Assembly: GCA_963575745.1 (NCBI GenBank)
Contig: CAUYUJ010004313.1
Coordinates: 98,795 to 162,794 of the forward strand
Direction: 5' to 3'
DNA length: 64,000 bases
DNA from: Prorocentrum cordatum
Lineage: Eukaryota > Sar > Dinophyceae > Prorocentrales > Prorocentraceae
In this document: positions 9,820 to 18,848 of the stretch, piece by piece
Layout of the letters: the number at the start of each line of letters is the position of its first letter
How positions within the stretch are numbered: the stretch's first letter is position 1
Made by a program: the position numbers and the translations under genes
Notes under the pieces: model-generated
Seen by the model: only the letters and a program-made list of their open reading frames with translations
The model's database searches: none
Told to the model about the DNA's origin: nothing

Positions 9820-10460
9820 CCTCATCCCCCTACCTGGCTACCAAATACCGCTCGCATGTGAACCTCCATCCGTCCTGTCATTCGTCCGCGAACTGCGGGC
9901 CTCTCACTCTTATTTGCTGGCCTCCTGGGAACCTTCCCTTCACGCTCGTGTGCCCGACCTTCGGCCTGGGGGGCCCCAACTGTTGCTGGCCCCCCTCAAC
10001 TGCCCCAGGGACGGCCCCCCTCAACTGCCCCAGCAGGGCCTCAAGACAGCCCCAAAGATTCTCCCGCGAACGCCCAAATCTTGCTGGCCTCCATGACGGC
10101 CCCCCAAACGGCCCCACAGCACCCTCGAAAGGGCCCCAAGACAGTCCCAGTCATTCCCGGGTGAACGCGTCGAGCCGGTGCGAACGCCATCCCGCGCCCC
10201 GACTGCCACCGGCGACGCGCCCCCGCCCTGATGAGGAAGATCCTGAAGGCCTCGTGCGGCACCTCGAGACACATTGCGTCGGATCCACGTTGGATCTATC
10301 CGTCGGAATGCACGCCGGACTCACGGCGCATGTCAATCGCACTTGCGTCGAGACATCGCCGCGCGAACGTCCTCCCAAGCAAATCTTGCGACCTGGAGCA
10401 GGCAATACCACTACTGCACGCCGCACGGGGCCTCCAAGATCTGATTCACAACCACTACAG
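9820..10460. other. no gene recognised; GGCCCC/CCCCAA-rich
   Basis: Reiterated CAACTGCCCC, GGCCCC and CCCAAGAC motifs form a degenerate short-period pattern. No gene is recognised. Confidence 0.4.
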
Positions 10461-10467
10461 AAGGGGC

Positions 10468-10640
10468 GTTGACCTAAGGAACCCTAAATAAGGAACGAGG
10501 CCTCTTTTTCCCATAAGTTTAACTTCGATGTCCCATCGAAACCCTAAGCAAAACCAAAGGCGAACTGCAAAACAACTAAGAAACACCGAGCCCCTCCCCA
10601 ACGAAAAGGGTTCCTTCCTCAGTGCCCCGACTGTACCACG
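10468..10640 (+). repeat. dispersed repeat R8, unoccupied copy (empty site for E2)
   Basis: The sequence from GACCTAAGGAACCCTAAATA to AACGAAAAGGGTT (ending at 10612) and onward (CCTTCCTCAGTGCCCCGACT) is collinear with 20455-20598 joined to 27038-27060. This copy carries no insertion between 10612 and 10613, whereas the other copy contains element E2 exactly there. Confidence 0.85.
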
Positions 10641-10790
10641 TACCTCTGCCGGGGTGCGTTCTGACCAGTATTCCGAGGCGAAGGCAGCGGGGGCGACGAA
10701 AGCCTCCCAGGAGGCCCAGCATGGCAACAAAAACGTGGGAAGGGTAGCGGCTACGGGCTACGGGGGACCTTGTCCTCTTCTGAAGCCACC
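10641..10790 (+). repeat. dispersed repeat R7, copy 2
   Basis: GTGCGTTCTGACCAGTATTC, CGAGGCGAAGGCAGCG and GGAGGCCCAGCATGGCAACA match the R7 copies near 29.58 and 63.28 kb. It directly follows R8. Confidence 0.65.
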
Positions 10791-11676
10791 CCTTCGCCCA
10801 GGCGCGCTCCTTGCGCCCGATGCCCTCCAGCAGGGCGTTGAACGCCGCCACGTCGGGGTCGTGGCCCTACGCAGCTCCGAGAGGGCGGACCGAGCACTCC
10901 GCGGGCAGCGCCCCGGCCAGCGACGCGCTGCGTCCGCAGCGGCTCCCGGGAACTTGCACCTCTGAGCAGCGTCCAGCACGACGGAAAGTTTTTGGCCGAG
11001 TTCGGCCTCCAGGGGTCCTCCCGAGACTTCCAAGGACCCCGCATTGAAAAAACAGGGCATCGCATGCCGGGGATAGCTCGTATTCTCACATGGACTCAAG
11101 CTGAAGCTCTTGCTCCTCGCCGGCAGGAGGCTGGCAGGAGACAAACCGAAGCGTGACCCATCACTCAAACAGCGGTGCGGGGACGGCCACGCCACACCAG
11201 ATTGCAGCCTCTTAGGTCTGTGGAGCGCTCCAGAGTTCCCCAGGGGCCTCTGGAGAGCCCCACGGGAGGCCCCCCAAAGAACAAGACAGGCCAAAGAAGC
11301 TAGAGCCTCGAACCTCGATCCTTACAGGGTCCACACCTCGCACCCCAGATGAAGGCCTCGCTGAAAACGAGAATGGTGCCATGTGATGCAATTGTGGCCC
11401 AGAACACGCTCCAGGAATTCCACGGCCCTCGTCTCTGGAATCCAAGCCGAACGCTGCAACACGTTGCAATTTTGGGGCCCATCATCGACATCATGCCATC
11501 AAAACGCTCGAGAGTGAAACACCCGAGCGTGAAGCACCCGAGAGCGAAGAACCCCAACGTGTAGCAAGTATGGAGAGGAGAAGCGGGAACGAACGAGGCC
11601 GGGAAAAGTGGGGGGAACGACGAATCTTGCACCAACCGTGCTCGTCTAGGCTCGAGCTGGTGCGCAGACGTGGGTG
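10791..11676. other. no gene recognised; R9-like fragment near 11.0 kb
   Basis: Bases 11000-11050 (GACCCCGCATTGAAAAAAC) resemble an R9 end. Near 11500-11560 there is a short tandem pattern of GAAACACCCGAGCGT-type units. No coding domain is recognised. Confidence 0.4.
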
Positions 11677-11991
11677 CTAAAAAATGCACCGCAAAGGCCA
11701 GTCGTGGAGGGACGCTGCCAGGGGCATCCTGTGCCGACCCAAAGATGCTGTGCAGACCTTCGAACGTTTCTGTGTAAGCAGTTCTCTTCCTCCACCCAGT
11801 GAGCAGCACGCCTTGCGGCTGTCCAGTTTGTCCATGTGGGCCTCGGCACGGGACGTACTGGAATGGACTGCCGCGTAGGACACGGCCTCGTTGAGAATGA
11901 AGCTGTAGCCCTGCGCCGCTTGAGCGCGATTCACGGTGCCCAAAAAGGGGGTTCGCTTACACAGCGAAGACCAGTGACATGCCCACTTCAC
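11677..11991 (-). CDS. possible hypothetical coding fragment
   Basis: A 104-codon minus-strand frame with balanced composition (CKRTPFLGTVNRAQAAQGYS, then FILNEAVSYAAVHSSTSRAE). It lies just outside the AGG tract that hosts element E1. It has no identifiable motif, signal peptide or membrane segment. The start is not ATG (GTG in frame), so it may be an internal exon or a relic. Confidence 0.25.
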   Translation of the reverse strand: MKWACHWSSLCKRTPFLGTVNRAQAAQGYSFILNEAVSYAAVHSSTSRAEAHMDKLDSRKACCSLGGGRELLTQKRSKVCTASLGRHRMPLAASLHDWPLRCIF

Positions 11992-12194
11992 ATGTCAAGC
12001 AGGATCCGATGCAAGTAATCAGGTTGAGGGACACCCTGTGCACGGCCATGACTAGTCAATAATCAACTATCGGCTCATCTTCCTCTAACTGCTCATCCAC
12101 CAATGACGTGTGCCGTTCCTCCTCGCACATGCTCCTCCACCTGCCACCTCGCCTCCCTCTGAGGAGGAGTAGGAGGAGGCGGAGTAGGTTCTCT

Positions 12195-12290
12195 CTTGGA
12201 GAGAGGGAGAGGAGGAGGAGGAGGAGGAGGAGGAGGAGGAGGAGGAGGAGGAGGAGGAGGAGGAGGAGGAGGAGGAGGAGGAGGAGGAGG
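12195..12290 (+). repeat. AGG microsatellite, left part, interrupted by E1
   Basis: (GAG/AGG)n ending at GAGGAGG|ATGCAT. The tract resumes as AGGTGGAGGAGG at 18869 after E1, so the element split one microsatellite. Confidence 0.9.
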
Positions 12291-12411
12291 ATGCATGGCC
12301 AGATGTTTTCTCCGTCGCCAGGGACACGATCTGTGTTGGGATGTGCTTGTCCCCAAGACTGCAGGGGAGGGGACAACGTACAGACCAGGAAACAGTACTG
12401 TATAAAATCCG
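12291..12411 (-). repeat. E1 split repeat B2
   Basis: 121-bp copy of B1 forming the minus-strand 3' end of E1. A spacer of 48 bp (12412-12459) separates it from A2. Confidence 0.95.
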
Positions 12412-12459
12412 CCTGCCAATGCCTCGGCCAGCTTTACAGAAGGGAGGGAGGGTACTGGG

Positions 12460-12540
12460 TGAAAGCTTGAGCCCCGCGGTTGCGGCAGGGCGGCGCACTC
12501 TGCAACTCTCTTCCAAGCAAACCCTTACTGAAGTAGTCGA
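12460..12540 (-). repeat. E1 split repeat A2
   Basis: Identical to A1 over 81 bp; contiguous with B1, giving the B1/A2 junction expected from a circular intermediate. Confidence 0.95.
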
Positions 12541-12661
12541 ATGCATGGCCAGATGTTTTCTCCGTCGCCAGGGACACGATCTGTGTTGGGATGTGCTTGT
12601 CCCCAAGACTGCAGGGGAGGGGACAACGTACAGACCAGGAACCAGTACTGTATAAAATCCG
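12541..12661 (-). repeat. E1 split repeat B1
   Basis: 121 bp matching 12291-12411 with one substitution (ACCAGTACTG versus AACAGTACTG). It abuts A2 with no gap. Confidence 0.95.
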
Positions 12662-12713
12662 AACCAGTGTAAAGCCCAGGAACAGTAGAACCTCCGCGAA
12701 CACCGTTCTGGAC

Positions 12714-13475
12714 TCAGACATGAGGCCGAAGTTTATTAGCACGTCGTTGCACTAGAGCAGCATGGAATACTCTCGCAATGGCACGGCATAAAGAGAAGGG
12801 GTAAACCTCCGCTTGTTTTGATACGATCTTGGAGCCTTTCATCTCCAGGGTGAAGTGCGGGGAGCCAGTGAACGTACATATACCTTTGCCTCTACATCGA
12901 ATATCCAGTGGTCGAAGATCAATGTGGCACCCAAGAAGTCGGGTAGATTTTCTCCAGACGGCGCCGAAAGCGCGCATGTCGAAAACCACCTCCGAAACAC
13001 CAGGAAGCTGCCGGACCTTGAGGACCTGAGGTTGTCTCCAAAGATGAGAGCTCGCAGGGTTCTCGACGATCACTTGGCACCCACGTAAACGGCACTCACG
13101 GAGAATACTGAAACTCGCGGCACACAGGGAGTTTCCGAGGTCGACTTTTTTGCGGCAGCTGTCTGAGAGCATGGGGAGGCCCTCGGGGTACTCGGCCGTC
13201 ATGAGGGTCGGGGGACCGTTAGGGCGGTTCCTTGCAAGAGAGAAGGAATTTCACGGCGTACCCATGAACACGGCCGTCACGAGCCCCCCTCGGACCCAGC
13301 CCCGAATAAGCTTGACCAGGGCCTTACTGCACATGTCATGCCCCACCCCGTGCCGCATGTCGATCTCGAAAACAGGGTGGCCAGCCGATTTCATGGATCG
13401 GCGCCAATACTCAGACAGGTGCCCGGAGCCAGCGAAGATCTCGAGGGCCGCGGGGACGCCCCGCTGCTTCACAAA
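12714..13475 (-). pseudogene. E1 C-terminal methyltransferase-like domain with TGA at the motif IV Cys
   Basis: Minus-strand frame from 13475 to the stop at 12714, interrupted once by TGA at 13253-13251. Order: EIFAGSGHLSEYWRRS (Rossmann motif I), AVFMGTP-stop-NSFSLARNRP (motif IV position), then GCQVIVENPASSHLW (ENP, motif VI-like), FGAVWRKSTRLLG, and FTGSPHFTLEMKG. E3 reads GTPCASW and E2 IECRSW at the same place, so the stop replaces the conserved Cys, which is the nucleophile position in C5-cytosine methyltransferases. The frame on both sides stays open and conserved. A TGC-to-TGA mutation is simplest; selenocysteine recoding is possible in principle, but no SECIS was identified. Confidence 0.7.
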
Positions 13476-15551
13476 GAGCGGGAGGCACTCACAAGGGTTG
13501 CGCCAATGCTCGAGGCCGCCAGGTCGGCGGCGATGAAATTGTTGTGAGACAAGAGACTCAGCTGCTCGTTGATGCGCCTGCCCCGCTCGTAGCGGGCCCA
13601 CTGCGCCTGGCCGAAGGTGAAGACCAGCGAGTGTGGGAACTTTGCCTTCAGGAGGCCCAGCACCTGCGGCAACCACGGGAACATGGGGCTGTCCGCTAGC
13701 AGGCTTTCGTCCACGCGGCCCGTCTTGGGCGTGTCGTGGCCCTTCTGCGGGTGCAGGAGGAGGGGCCACATCTGGCCCTGGCCGTCCTGCACACAGCGCG
13801 GCGCCTGGGCAGGAGCTGTGATCAGCTTTCCCTGCAGACGCAGGCCCTCGCTGGGGCGCAGGTAGCACATGAAGGTGATGATGCTGGTCAACGCCTCCAT
13901 CACCTGGCCCGCGGCAATCACGTGCTGCACGCACAGGCATAAGGCGACCCAGGGATACGGCAGGCGGCTCTGGGCGGGCACCATGCGGTTCCAGCCAGTC
14001 AAGGCGCGAAAGCTGGGGGGCAGCTCGAGGGGCGCTCCGTTGGGGTATGTCCAGAGGTAGCGGAACCCTGCGATCAGCATCGTCGGCACGTAGGAGAGCT
14101 CGCATGCGTAAACCTTCTCGTGCATGTACGTCGCGAGGGCTAGGTCGATCGCCGGCGCCGACCTCAGCGAGGTCGCGATGTCGCTGCGCAGGTGACGCTC
14201 CTGGCCCCGCTGGTAGAACGCCGTCGCGTACGTCTGGTAGTCCTGGGCGGCCTTCGGCGAGACGCTCTGCAACTCGAGGAAGATCGGGGCGCCCGGTGGA
14301 GATGGGGCCTCTGCTGCAGCAGGGAAGGCCCACGCCCGCTGGGCGGCCCTCGCCCCTTGAGCGCCGGGGCCGCGGGGCACCCGCTCGCGGTATGGGCGTC
14401 GCGAGGAGGGCGCCGGGAGGTCGGGCGCCACCTCCGCCCGGGGCAGGCCCCCGGCGTGGGCGCCCAGGGGGCGCGGCACCAGCTGCGGGCCCGCCGTCAC
14501 GGCTGTCGCCGAGGAAGCCATCGCGGAGAACCTCGAGCCCCGCGGGCCCGAGTGCTGCAACTGGATTCGGCGCTGCATTGAATCGGAAAGCTCCTGCCCG
14601 ACCTCGAGAAGCGGCATCGGCTGCAATGGATTCTGATGGGGCCCATCTCCAGCCGATATGAGAGTGAGAGGCCAGCAACATGGCAGCCGTCTGACGGCAG
14701 CACTGTAGGATCCCAGGGCTCGACGATCGCCCCTTGGTAAACGCAAGAATGGGAGCCATGCAATCGTTCAAAACCAGGTGCTTGCAACCGAAATTCTGGG
14801 TGTTCCGAACGATGTTCTTCACGGTGAGCACGAGCGACCGAGCCCCCAAGACAACCTGGGCCTCCTTGTGGGACCACTTCTGGGACATAACGAGGGACCA
14901 GTCGCCGCCGTAAACCGACTCTGGGACCTCGGGGAAGGGGGCCTTCGGGACCTCGGAGTCCTGGGGGGAAGCGGTGACACCGCCGCTGGCCGAACATTTC
15001 AGAGCCGAGTCCCGGGGCTTGAAGATGGCCTCGTGGGCCGCTGAGCAACGCAAACGCTCCGTATAATGGCCCACGTGCTGGACCTCCTGGACGCTGCGGA
15101 TGCCCCTGACGACCCCCGCGCCCCACGAGGACGCGTCGGTGCAGTAGACCATGGGGGGCCAGGCAGCATTGGCGTCGCGGAAAGCGAGTGTGATCAGCGC
15201 GGCACACCAACGAAGCTCACGTTTGACTGAGCTCCAGAGAACACGCGTGTGGTGGCCAGACGACTCGATGAAAGAATACGAAGCCTGTAGACATGAGAGT
15301 AATTCACGGCGCAGCAGAGCCCGAGACGCGAAGTGTGACACGACGACCCTGACAAGATCCCCCGAGGCGTACTTCATGTCCGCGACAGCCAGACACCCTA
15401 GTCGTATCCGCCAGCCTATGCGGTGACTGGCCCCGATCGTCGGGGCGTCCTGGTCGAAAGTCCAACCGAGAACACCCCCTCCAGCTGACACCGTCGGACC
15501 GCGGGTGCGAAACCCAGCGTCGCGGAGACCGCGGTCGACGGAGTCAGTCAC
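13251..15551 (-). CDS. E1 RT thumb, RNase H, and start of methyltransferase-like domain
   Basis: A 766-codon frame. The first part continues RT (LLRRELLSCLQASYSFIES, shared with E3). RNase H follows: MVYCTDASSWGAGVV with the first catalytic Asp, a KHLVLNDCMAPI strand, and WRWAPSESIAADAASRGRA, the Asp-containing end that matches RWIPSEANPSDALSRG of E3. Codons over about 14550-13480 are open but overlie the tyrosine recombinase, which is in another frame, so that part is probably not translated. The last 70 codons begin the methyltransferase-like domain (ALEIFAGSGHLSEYW) and end at TGA after AVFMGTP. The polypeptide therefore needs frame changes before and after the recombinase. Confidence 0.75.
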   Translation of the reverse strand: MTDSVDRGLRDAGFRTRGPTVSAGGGVLGWTFDQDAPTIGASHRIGWRIRLGCLAVADMKYASGDLVRVVVSHFASRALLRRELLSCLQASYSFIESSGHHTRVLWSSVKRELRWCAALITLAFRDANAAWPPMVYCTDASSWGAGVVRGIRSVQEVQHVGHYTERLRCSAAHEAIFKPRDSALKCSASGGVTASPQDSEVPKAPFPEVPESVYGGDWSLVMSQKWSHKEAQVVLGARSLVLTVKNIVRNTQNFGCKHLVLNDCMAPILAFTKGRSSSPGILQCCRQTAAMLLASHSHIGWRWAPSESIAADAASRGRAGAFRFNAAPNPVAALGPAGLEVLRDGFLGDSRDGGPAAGAAPPGRPRRGPAPGGGGARPPGALLATPIPRAGAPRPRRSRGEGRPAGVGLPCCSRGPISTGRPDLPRVAERLAEGRPGLPDVRDGVLPAGPGASPAQRHRDLAEVGAGDRPSPRDVHAREGLRMRALLRADDADRRVPLPLDIPQRSAPRAAPQLSRLDWLEPHGARPEPPAVSLGRLMPVRAARDCRGPGDGGVDQHHHLHVLPAPQRGPASAGKADHSSCPGAALCAGRPGPDVAPPPAPAEGPRHAQDGPRGRKPASGQPHVPVVAAGAGPPEGKVPTLAGLHLRPGAVGPLRAGQAHQRAAESLVSQQFHRRRPGGLEHWRNPCECLPLFVKQRGVPAALEIFAGSGHLSEYWRRSMKSAGHPVFEIDMRHGVGHDMCSKALVKLIRGWVRGGLVTAVFMGTP
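13469..14746 (-). CDS. E1 tyrosine recombinase (apparently truncated)
   Basis: In the +1 frame relative to RNase H. The recognisable region starts near 14530. It contains SPKAAQDYQTYATAFYQ in the SAM-like N-terminal domain, SRLPYPWVALCLCVQHV, and ITFMCYLRPSEGLRL, whose Arg is the expected first catalytic Arg (E2: VTYMRPAEQLKPL; E3: FASYLRPGEAAKL). After LVFTFGQAQWARYERG the usual H-x-x-R and Tyr motifs are not seen: only SHNNFIAADLAA, weakly like GHSNFSTDAAM of E2, and then the frame ends. The copy probably lacks an active nucleophile. Its natural role would be insertion of the circular DNA. Confidence 0.7.
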   Translation of the reverse strand: MRLPRGDRRALGSYSAAVRRLPCCWPLTLISAGDGPHQNPLQPMPLLEVGQELSDSMQRRIQLQHSGPRGSRFSAMASSATAVTAGPQLVPRPLGAHAGGLPRAEVAPDLPAPSSRRPYRERVPRGPGAQGARAAQRAWAFPAAAEAPSPPGAPIFLELQSVSPKAAQDYQTYATAFYQRGQERHLRSDIATSLRSAPAIDLALATYMHEKVYACELSYVPTMLIAGFRYLWTYPNGAPLELPPSFRALTGWNRMVPAQSRLPYPWVALCLCVQHVIAAGQVMEALTSIITFMCYLRPSEGLRLQGKLITAPAQAPRCVQDGQGQMWPLLLHPQKGHDTPKTGRVDESLLADSPMFPWLPQVLGLLKAKFPHSLVFTFGQAQWARYERGRRINEQLSLLSHNNFIAADLAASSIGATLVSASRSL

Positions 15552-15796
15552 GGCATACGTGGGGTCTTCGAGAGGCCAAGGGCAACGAAGTTGTCAACGT
15601 ACTCTGCATGTAATACCTCTGTGGATGATCGAACCAGACGGACAGGAAAATGCGCATCGTCAAAGGCCAAACTGGGGGAGGCCAACGTGTTGGTGCGGGC
15701 TCGGAACTCCATGATACGCTGACAGATCCATAGACTGTGCTTCCATCCCATTGGGACGGCGGTGAAGCACGGGGTAACCCAGTCGCTGGCCCTCAA
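15548..15796 (-). CDS. E1 reverse transcriptase, motifs B and C
   Basis: Continues the frame of the upstream RT piece after the TGA. It contains TAVPMGWKHSLWICQ (motif B) and AEYVDNFVALG (motif C). The catalytic box is YVDN, not YxDD, as also in E2 and E3. The frame ends at TGA 15550-15548; RT continues one frame over from within a CCCC run near 15560, fitting a one-base indel. Confidence 0.8.
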   Translation of the reverse strand: MRASDWVTPCFTAVPMGWKHSLWICQRIMEFRARTNTLASPSLAFDDAHFPVRLVRSSTEVLHAEYVDNFVALGLSKTPRMP

Positions 15797-15853
15797 GGGG
15801 CCCCCAGCGCTGTCGGTAGTGATACCTAGAACCCCAGCTCGTACTCGAGGTAA

Positions 15854-16804
15854 TCAGAAAAACTGCCAGAACTCCGATGGTAACTGAATCCCATAGAAGG
15901 CATTCTCAATGTCCGTCTCCCCAACATAGATAGGTCCCCCACCGTCAACCTCCAGGGCCGAGAACGCCGACCCAGTAGCGAGGTCAACATGAGGGGGCTC
16001 ATCGAAATGCTCGCCTGCCCGACGCCCGTCAAGGATCAGGCGAAGGTCACCGTTCTTTTTAGCCACAAAAAAGACTCCCACGCAGGATGTACACTCTCGC
16101 CTCCACGTCACAAGGTTAGACTGGCTGAGGCGAAGCAGGAAGCGCGCATATAGCCGAGGATGAGAACGAAGATAAGGATCGTGGTAGATTCTGGGAGAAG
16201 GTATAGAAGTATCTGTAAGAGCTGGGTCAGGACGCCGTAGCGCATGCAACTCATCCACTATGGCTTCGCCGACGGAGCCGCCCAGCTGCAAAATTCCAGC
16301 AGGTGGCCACCCGACAGGAGGAAGGGCAACTCTGTTTATATTGGCCTCGCTGATGAGAACCACGGGGCTGCTCGTCACGGAGTAGCCCGGGTTAACGCGG
16401 AGCTCTCGTAAGGCCCCTGCTGAGGTGAGGTCCACCGGGGGCTTGCCAAATCGCAGAACCGCTCGGTGGATATGCTCCAAACACGCCTTCTGGGCCGCCG
16501 ATACTGTTTGACCACTGTCCAAACCGTGTTGACCGTGTAGCTGATTCAAGACCGAAGCCACCTCGGAGACCAAAGATGCTGACTGACGGTGGACCTCGAA
16601 TCTCCTCCGAACTTTGCGCGAGACAGAGGTCCTAGGGGGGCCAGAGGAGGCCGGCACAGGCAGGGGAAAAAGATCACGAGGGCACGCTCTCGACATGGGG
16701 CCAGGTGCCACGCGATGGCCAGAGCACGAGGGGGACAGGAGGAAAGGGAGATGGTGGCGCGGCCCTGCGCCTCTGCTGGCGGAAAATCGAGGCGCGCCTG
16801 CCAC
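15854..16804 (-). CDS. E1 reverse transcriptase, N-terminal part (to motif A)
   Basis: A 316-codon frame. Its last third carries RT fingers and palm motifs: GVFFVAKKNGDLRLILDGRR (motifs 1-2) and GETDIENAFYGIQLP, where the Asp of TDIENAF is the motif A catalytic residue. The N-terminal part is a linker like that before RT in E2 and E3. An in-frame TGA at 15856-15854 follows SEFWQFF; the same frame then continues through motif B, so a single codon splits the enzyme. The aligned position in E3 reads EEFFVMP. This is either a nonsense mutation or, less likely, a recoded TGA. Confidence 0.8.
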   Translation of the reverse strand: MAGAPRFSASRGAGPRHHLPFLLSPSCSGHRVAPGPMSRACPRDLFPLPVPASSGPPRTSVSRKVRRRFEVHRQSASLVSEVASVLNQLHGQHGLDSGQTVSAAQKACLEHIHRAVLRFGKPPVDLTSAGALRELRVNPGYSVTSSPVVLISEANINRVALPPVGWPPAGILQLGGSVGEAIVDELHALRRPDPALTDTSIPSPRIYHDPYLRSHPRLYARFLLRLSQSNLVTWRRECTSCVGVFFVAKKNGDLRLILDGRRAGEHFDEPPHVDLATGSAFSALEVDGGGPIYVGETDIENAFYGIQLPSEFWQFF

Positions 16805-16870
16805 GGCGAGCCTAGCCCGTCAGAGTGTGAACAGCGGGCGTCAGGGGGAACGACCGCCGTGTGTCCAAAC

Positions 16871-18217
16871 CTAATCTGGACCATGGCCCGCAACAGCCCG
16901 TTCTTCTCGGGCTTTTCGGACCTGCTTTAAGATGTTGGCATCGAGCTCGATTTGCTTGCCAACCCACTCGACCAGGGAGGGACGCACCAGGGCGTCTGCC
17001 GTCTCACGCTGCCCCCGGAAGGTCGTGTGCTCATCCAGGTAGCCGAAGGCGTCAGCGGCGCCTCCTCGTCCGCGGCCATGGCCACGGCCCTTCATCGTGG
17101 CATTCAGATCGCCGTCGACCACCTCGGTGTTGGCCCCGACAAACCCGTCGTGCTTCGCATACGCATACGCGACCAGCTGCACCTCGCGTAGCAGCGACTC
17201 GACCCCCGCGACGTACGGCAGGTAGATCGAGTCGTAGGCGCCGAGGGTCTCGAGGGCCTTCATCCCGGGCTCGTGCTTCGGGACGCCCCAGCTGTCCTGG
17301 TGGAGGTGGAGGACCATCACGAAGAAGCGGTGGTGGTCAAGAGGGCCCCCGCCCCGACGGTCGATCCGGCGGCAGCACGACAGGGAGGTGTGGGGGCCCT
17401 CTATCGCCCAGTCGGGGAAGGCGATCTCGGACAGCGAGCTGGCCACGTCATGCCATGCTCGGCGGGAGCGCTGACCCTTCACCGCGATCACGCTGAGGAG
17501 GCGGGCGTCGCCCGATGCCCCGAGGCCCGTGAGATCCTGCACCTGGTCGGAGCGGATCGTACGACCCAGCACGTCACCGAAGCCAGGAACCGTGTGGATG
17601 CTGATGTCGCCAGGCATGACATCCGCGTAGTTCGGCGCCGCTGGAATCCCGCGAGGGCCGTACGTCGTCGTCTCAACCGTGACCATCATCACGTAGGGTG
17701 CCGCTACAACCATGCCCAGCCCTGCAGCCAGCAGGGCCCCAGCTGCAGGGGCGCCAGCAGCCATGGCCGCGGGGAGGGCGGCCGGGGCGGCGGCTCCATG
17801 CGCCACGGCGGCCAGCGGGGCCGCCACCGCCGTCACCGGCGGCCCAGCGCCAGGCAACGCGGCTGGGGCTGCTCCGAACAGGGCCTGCGGGGCGGCGGCC
17901 GCGGCGGGGGCGCCCAGGGCCAGAGGGCCCAGGGGGGGCGCCATCCCAGGGAGCGCCAGCGGCCGCCCGGGGGCTGCGGGGGCCACGGCGGCGGCTGCGG
18001 CTGGTGCCACGAGTGCGGGCCCAACTGCATCGTCCAGGCTGCCCGTCGCCGGGAGCACCGCGGGCTGCCCTGCCGTCCGCTCGCGCGCGAGGAAGGCGGC
18101 GTCGCAGACCGCCTCCGCCAGCGGCGGCTCATTGGCGCCGCAAGCTGCGGCTGCGGCTGCGACAGCGTGGACCAGCGATATTCTCTGACGCAGCGGCGCG
18201 GGCACGGCTGGCCGCAT
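16871..18217 (-). CDS. E1 Gag-like protein
   Basis: A 448-codon frame. The first 160 residues are Ala/Pro-rich low complexity. The following region is globular and aligns by eye with the corresponding ORF of E3: GDARLLSVIAVKGQRSR against GDARIFAVVRDLRGVRR, FPDWAIEGPHTSL against WPDWPVRGPRTLL, then DHHRFFV against AHHQRWL, ending in a helix with LLREVQLVAYAYA. E2 has a more distant version. Being conserved among three elements with unrelated terminal repeats and placed before RT, it is taken as Gag. No CCHC zinc knuckle is present, but a GRGHGRGRGG tract near the C-terminus could bind RNA. The frame ends with TAG at 16873-16871 and RT follows after a short stretch with further stops. Confidence 0.65.
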   Translation of the reverse strand: MRPAVPAPLRQRISLVHAVAAAAAACGANEPPLAEAVCDAAFLARERTAGQPAVLPATGSLDDAVGPALVAPAAAAAVAPAAPGRPLALPGMAPPLGPLALGAPAAAAAPQALFGAAPAALPGAGPPVTAVAAPLAAVAHGAAAPAALPAAMAAGAPAAGALLAAGLGMVVAAPYVMMVTVETTTYGPRGIPAAPNYADVMPGDISIHTVPGFGDVLGRTIRSDQVQDLTGLGASGDARLLSVIAVKGQRSRRAWHDVASSLSEIAFPDWAIEGPHTSLSCCRRIDRRGGGPLDHHRFFVMVLHLHQDSWGVPKHEPGMKALETLGAYDSIYLPYVAGVESLLREVQLVAYAYAKHDGFVGANTEVVDGDLNATMKGRGHGRGRGGAADAFGYLDEHTTFRGQRETADALVRPSLVEWVGKQIELDANILKQVRKAREERAVAGHGPD

Positions 18218-18848
18218 CGCGCTCCCGCGCCTCCGCGGCGGAGAGCGCGGCCGTGGCAGCTTGGAGGACTAGGATGGCGTCGTCGTACTGCTCTCTGGCC
18301 CTCCTTGCATTGACGATTGCCGCGTCGACGGCCCGCTCCAGCGACTCTGTGGACCACTCGCCCGCCAGCGACTGGCGGAAGGCCTCGGCAGCACGGACAG
18401 CACGCACCTCACCATGGCCACCCACAGCGCCGCCCCTATCACAGGCGATGTCATTGCTGCTGACCGCGGGCTGTGCCTGAGCGCGGGCGCCGGCGCCGGG
18501 CTCGGCCTTCGCTGCGGCGCCTGTCGCGGCCGCGGCACGCTCGGGCGTACCGAGCTCGCACCTGCTCCAGTAGGCCACCTGATCCGATAGCTCGGCTGCC
18601 CCCGCGGGCAGCAAGTGAAGCGGAGGCGGCCCCGGCGGTGGCCGCGGCCCCTGCGGCCGCAGCGGCGGGGGCACCACCGCTGGCGCACGGCTGGGCTGCG
18701 GTGTCAGCGCCACTGGCGCGGGGCGAAGCGGAGGCACCCCGCGCGGCGGCCGTTCCATCAAGGCCGCGCCACGCGCGGCCGCCGCCTTGAAAGCTTGAGC
18801 CCCGCGGTTGCGGCAGGGCGGCGCACTCTGCAACTCTCTTCCAAGCAA
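18129..18848 (-). CDS. E1 ORF1, Ala/Pro-rich with predicted coiled coil
   Basis: The first frame of E1; it begins inside A1 (a TTG codon at 18848; the first ATG is at 18758, giving about 210 residues). The N-terminal third is Pro-rich, and the C-terminal third is Ala/Glu/Arg-rich (AAIVNARRAREQYDDAILVL, then QAATAALSAAEARERDAASR) with heptad-like spacing that suggests a coiled coil. It occupies the position held in E2 and E3 by a membrane-segment ORF, but lacks their Cys-Pro motifs. It overlaps the Gag-like ORF by about 90 bases in another frame. The function is unknown; a structural or nucleocapsid accessory role is an inference from position. Confidence 0.55.
   Translation of the reverse strand: MLGRELQSAPPCRNRGAQAFKAAAARGAALMERPPRGVPPLRPAPVALTPQPSRAPAVVPPPLRPQGPRPPPGPPPLHLLPAGAAELSDQVAYWSRCELGTPERAAAATGAAAKAEPGAGARAQAQPAVSSNDIACDRGGAVGGHGEVRAVRAAEAFRQSLAGEWSTESLERAVDAAIVNARRAREQYDDAILVLQAATAALSAAEARERDAASRARAAASENIAGPRCRSRSRSLRRQ

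Noticed and set aside
12401-12411. TATAAAAT in the E1 B repeats as a promoter
   Set aside because: It is on the plus strand, opposite to the ORFs, and dinoflagellate-type promoters do not generally use a TATA box.
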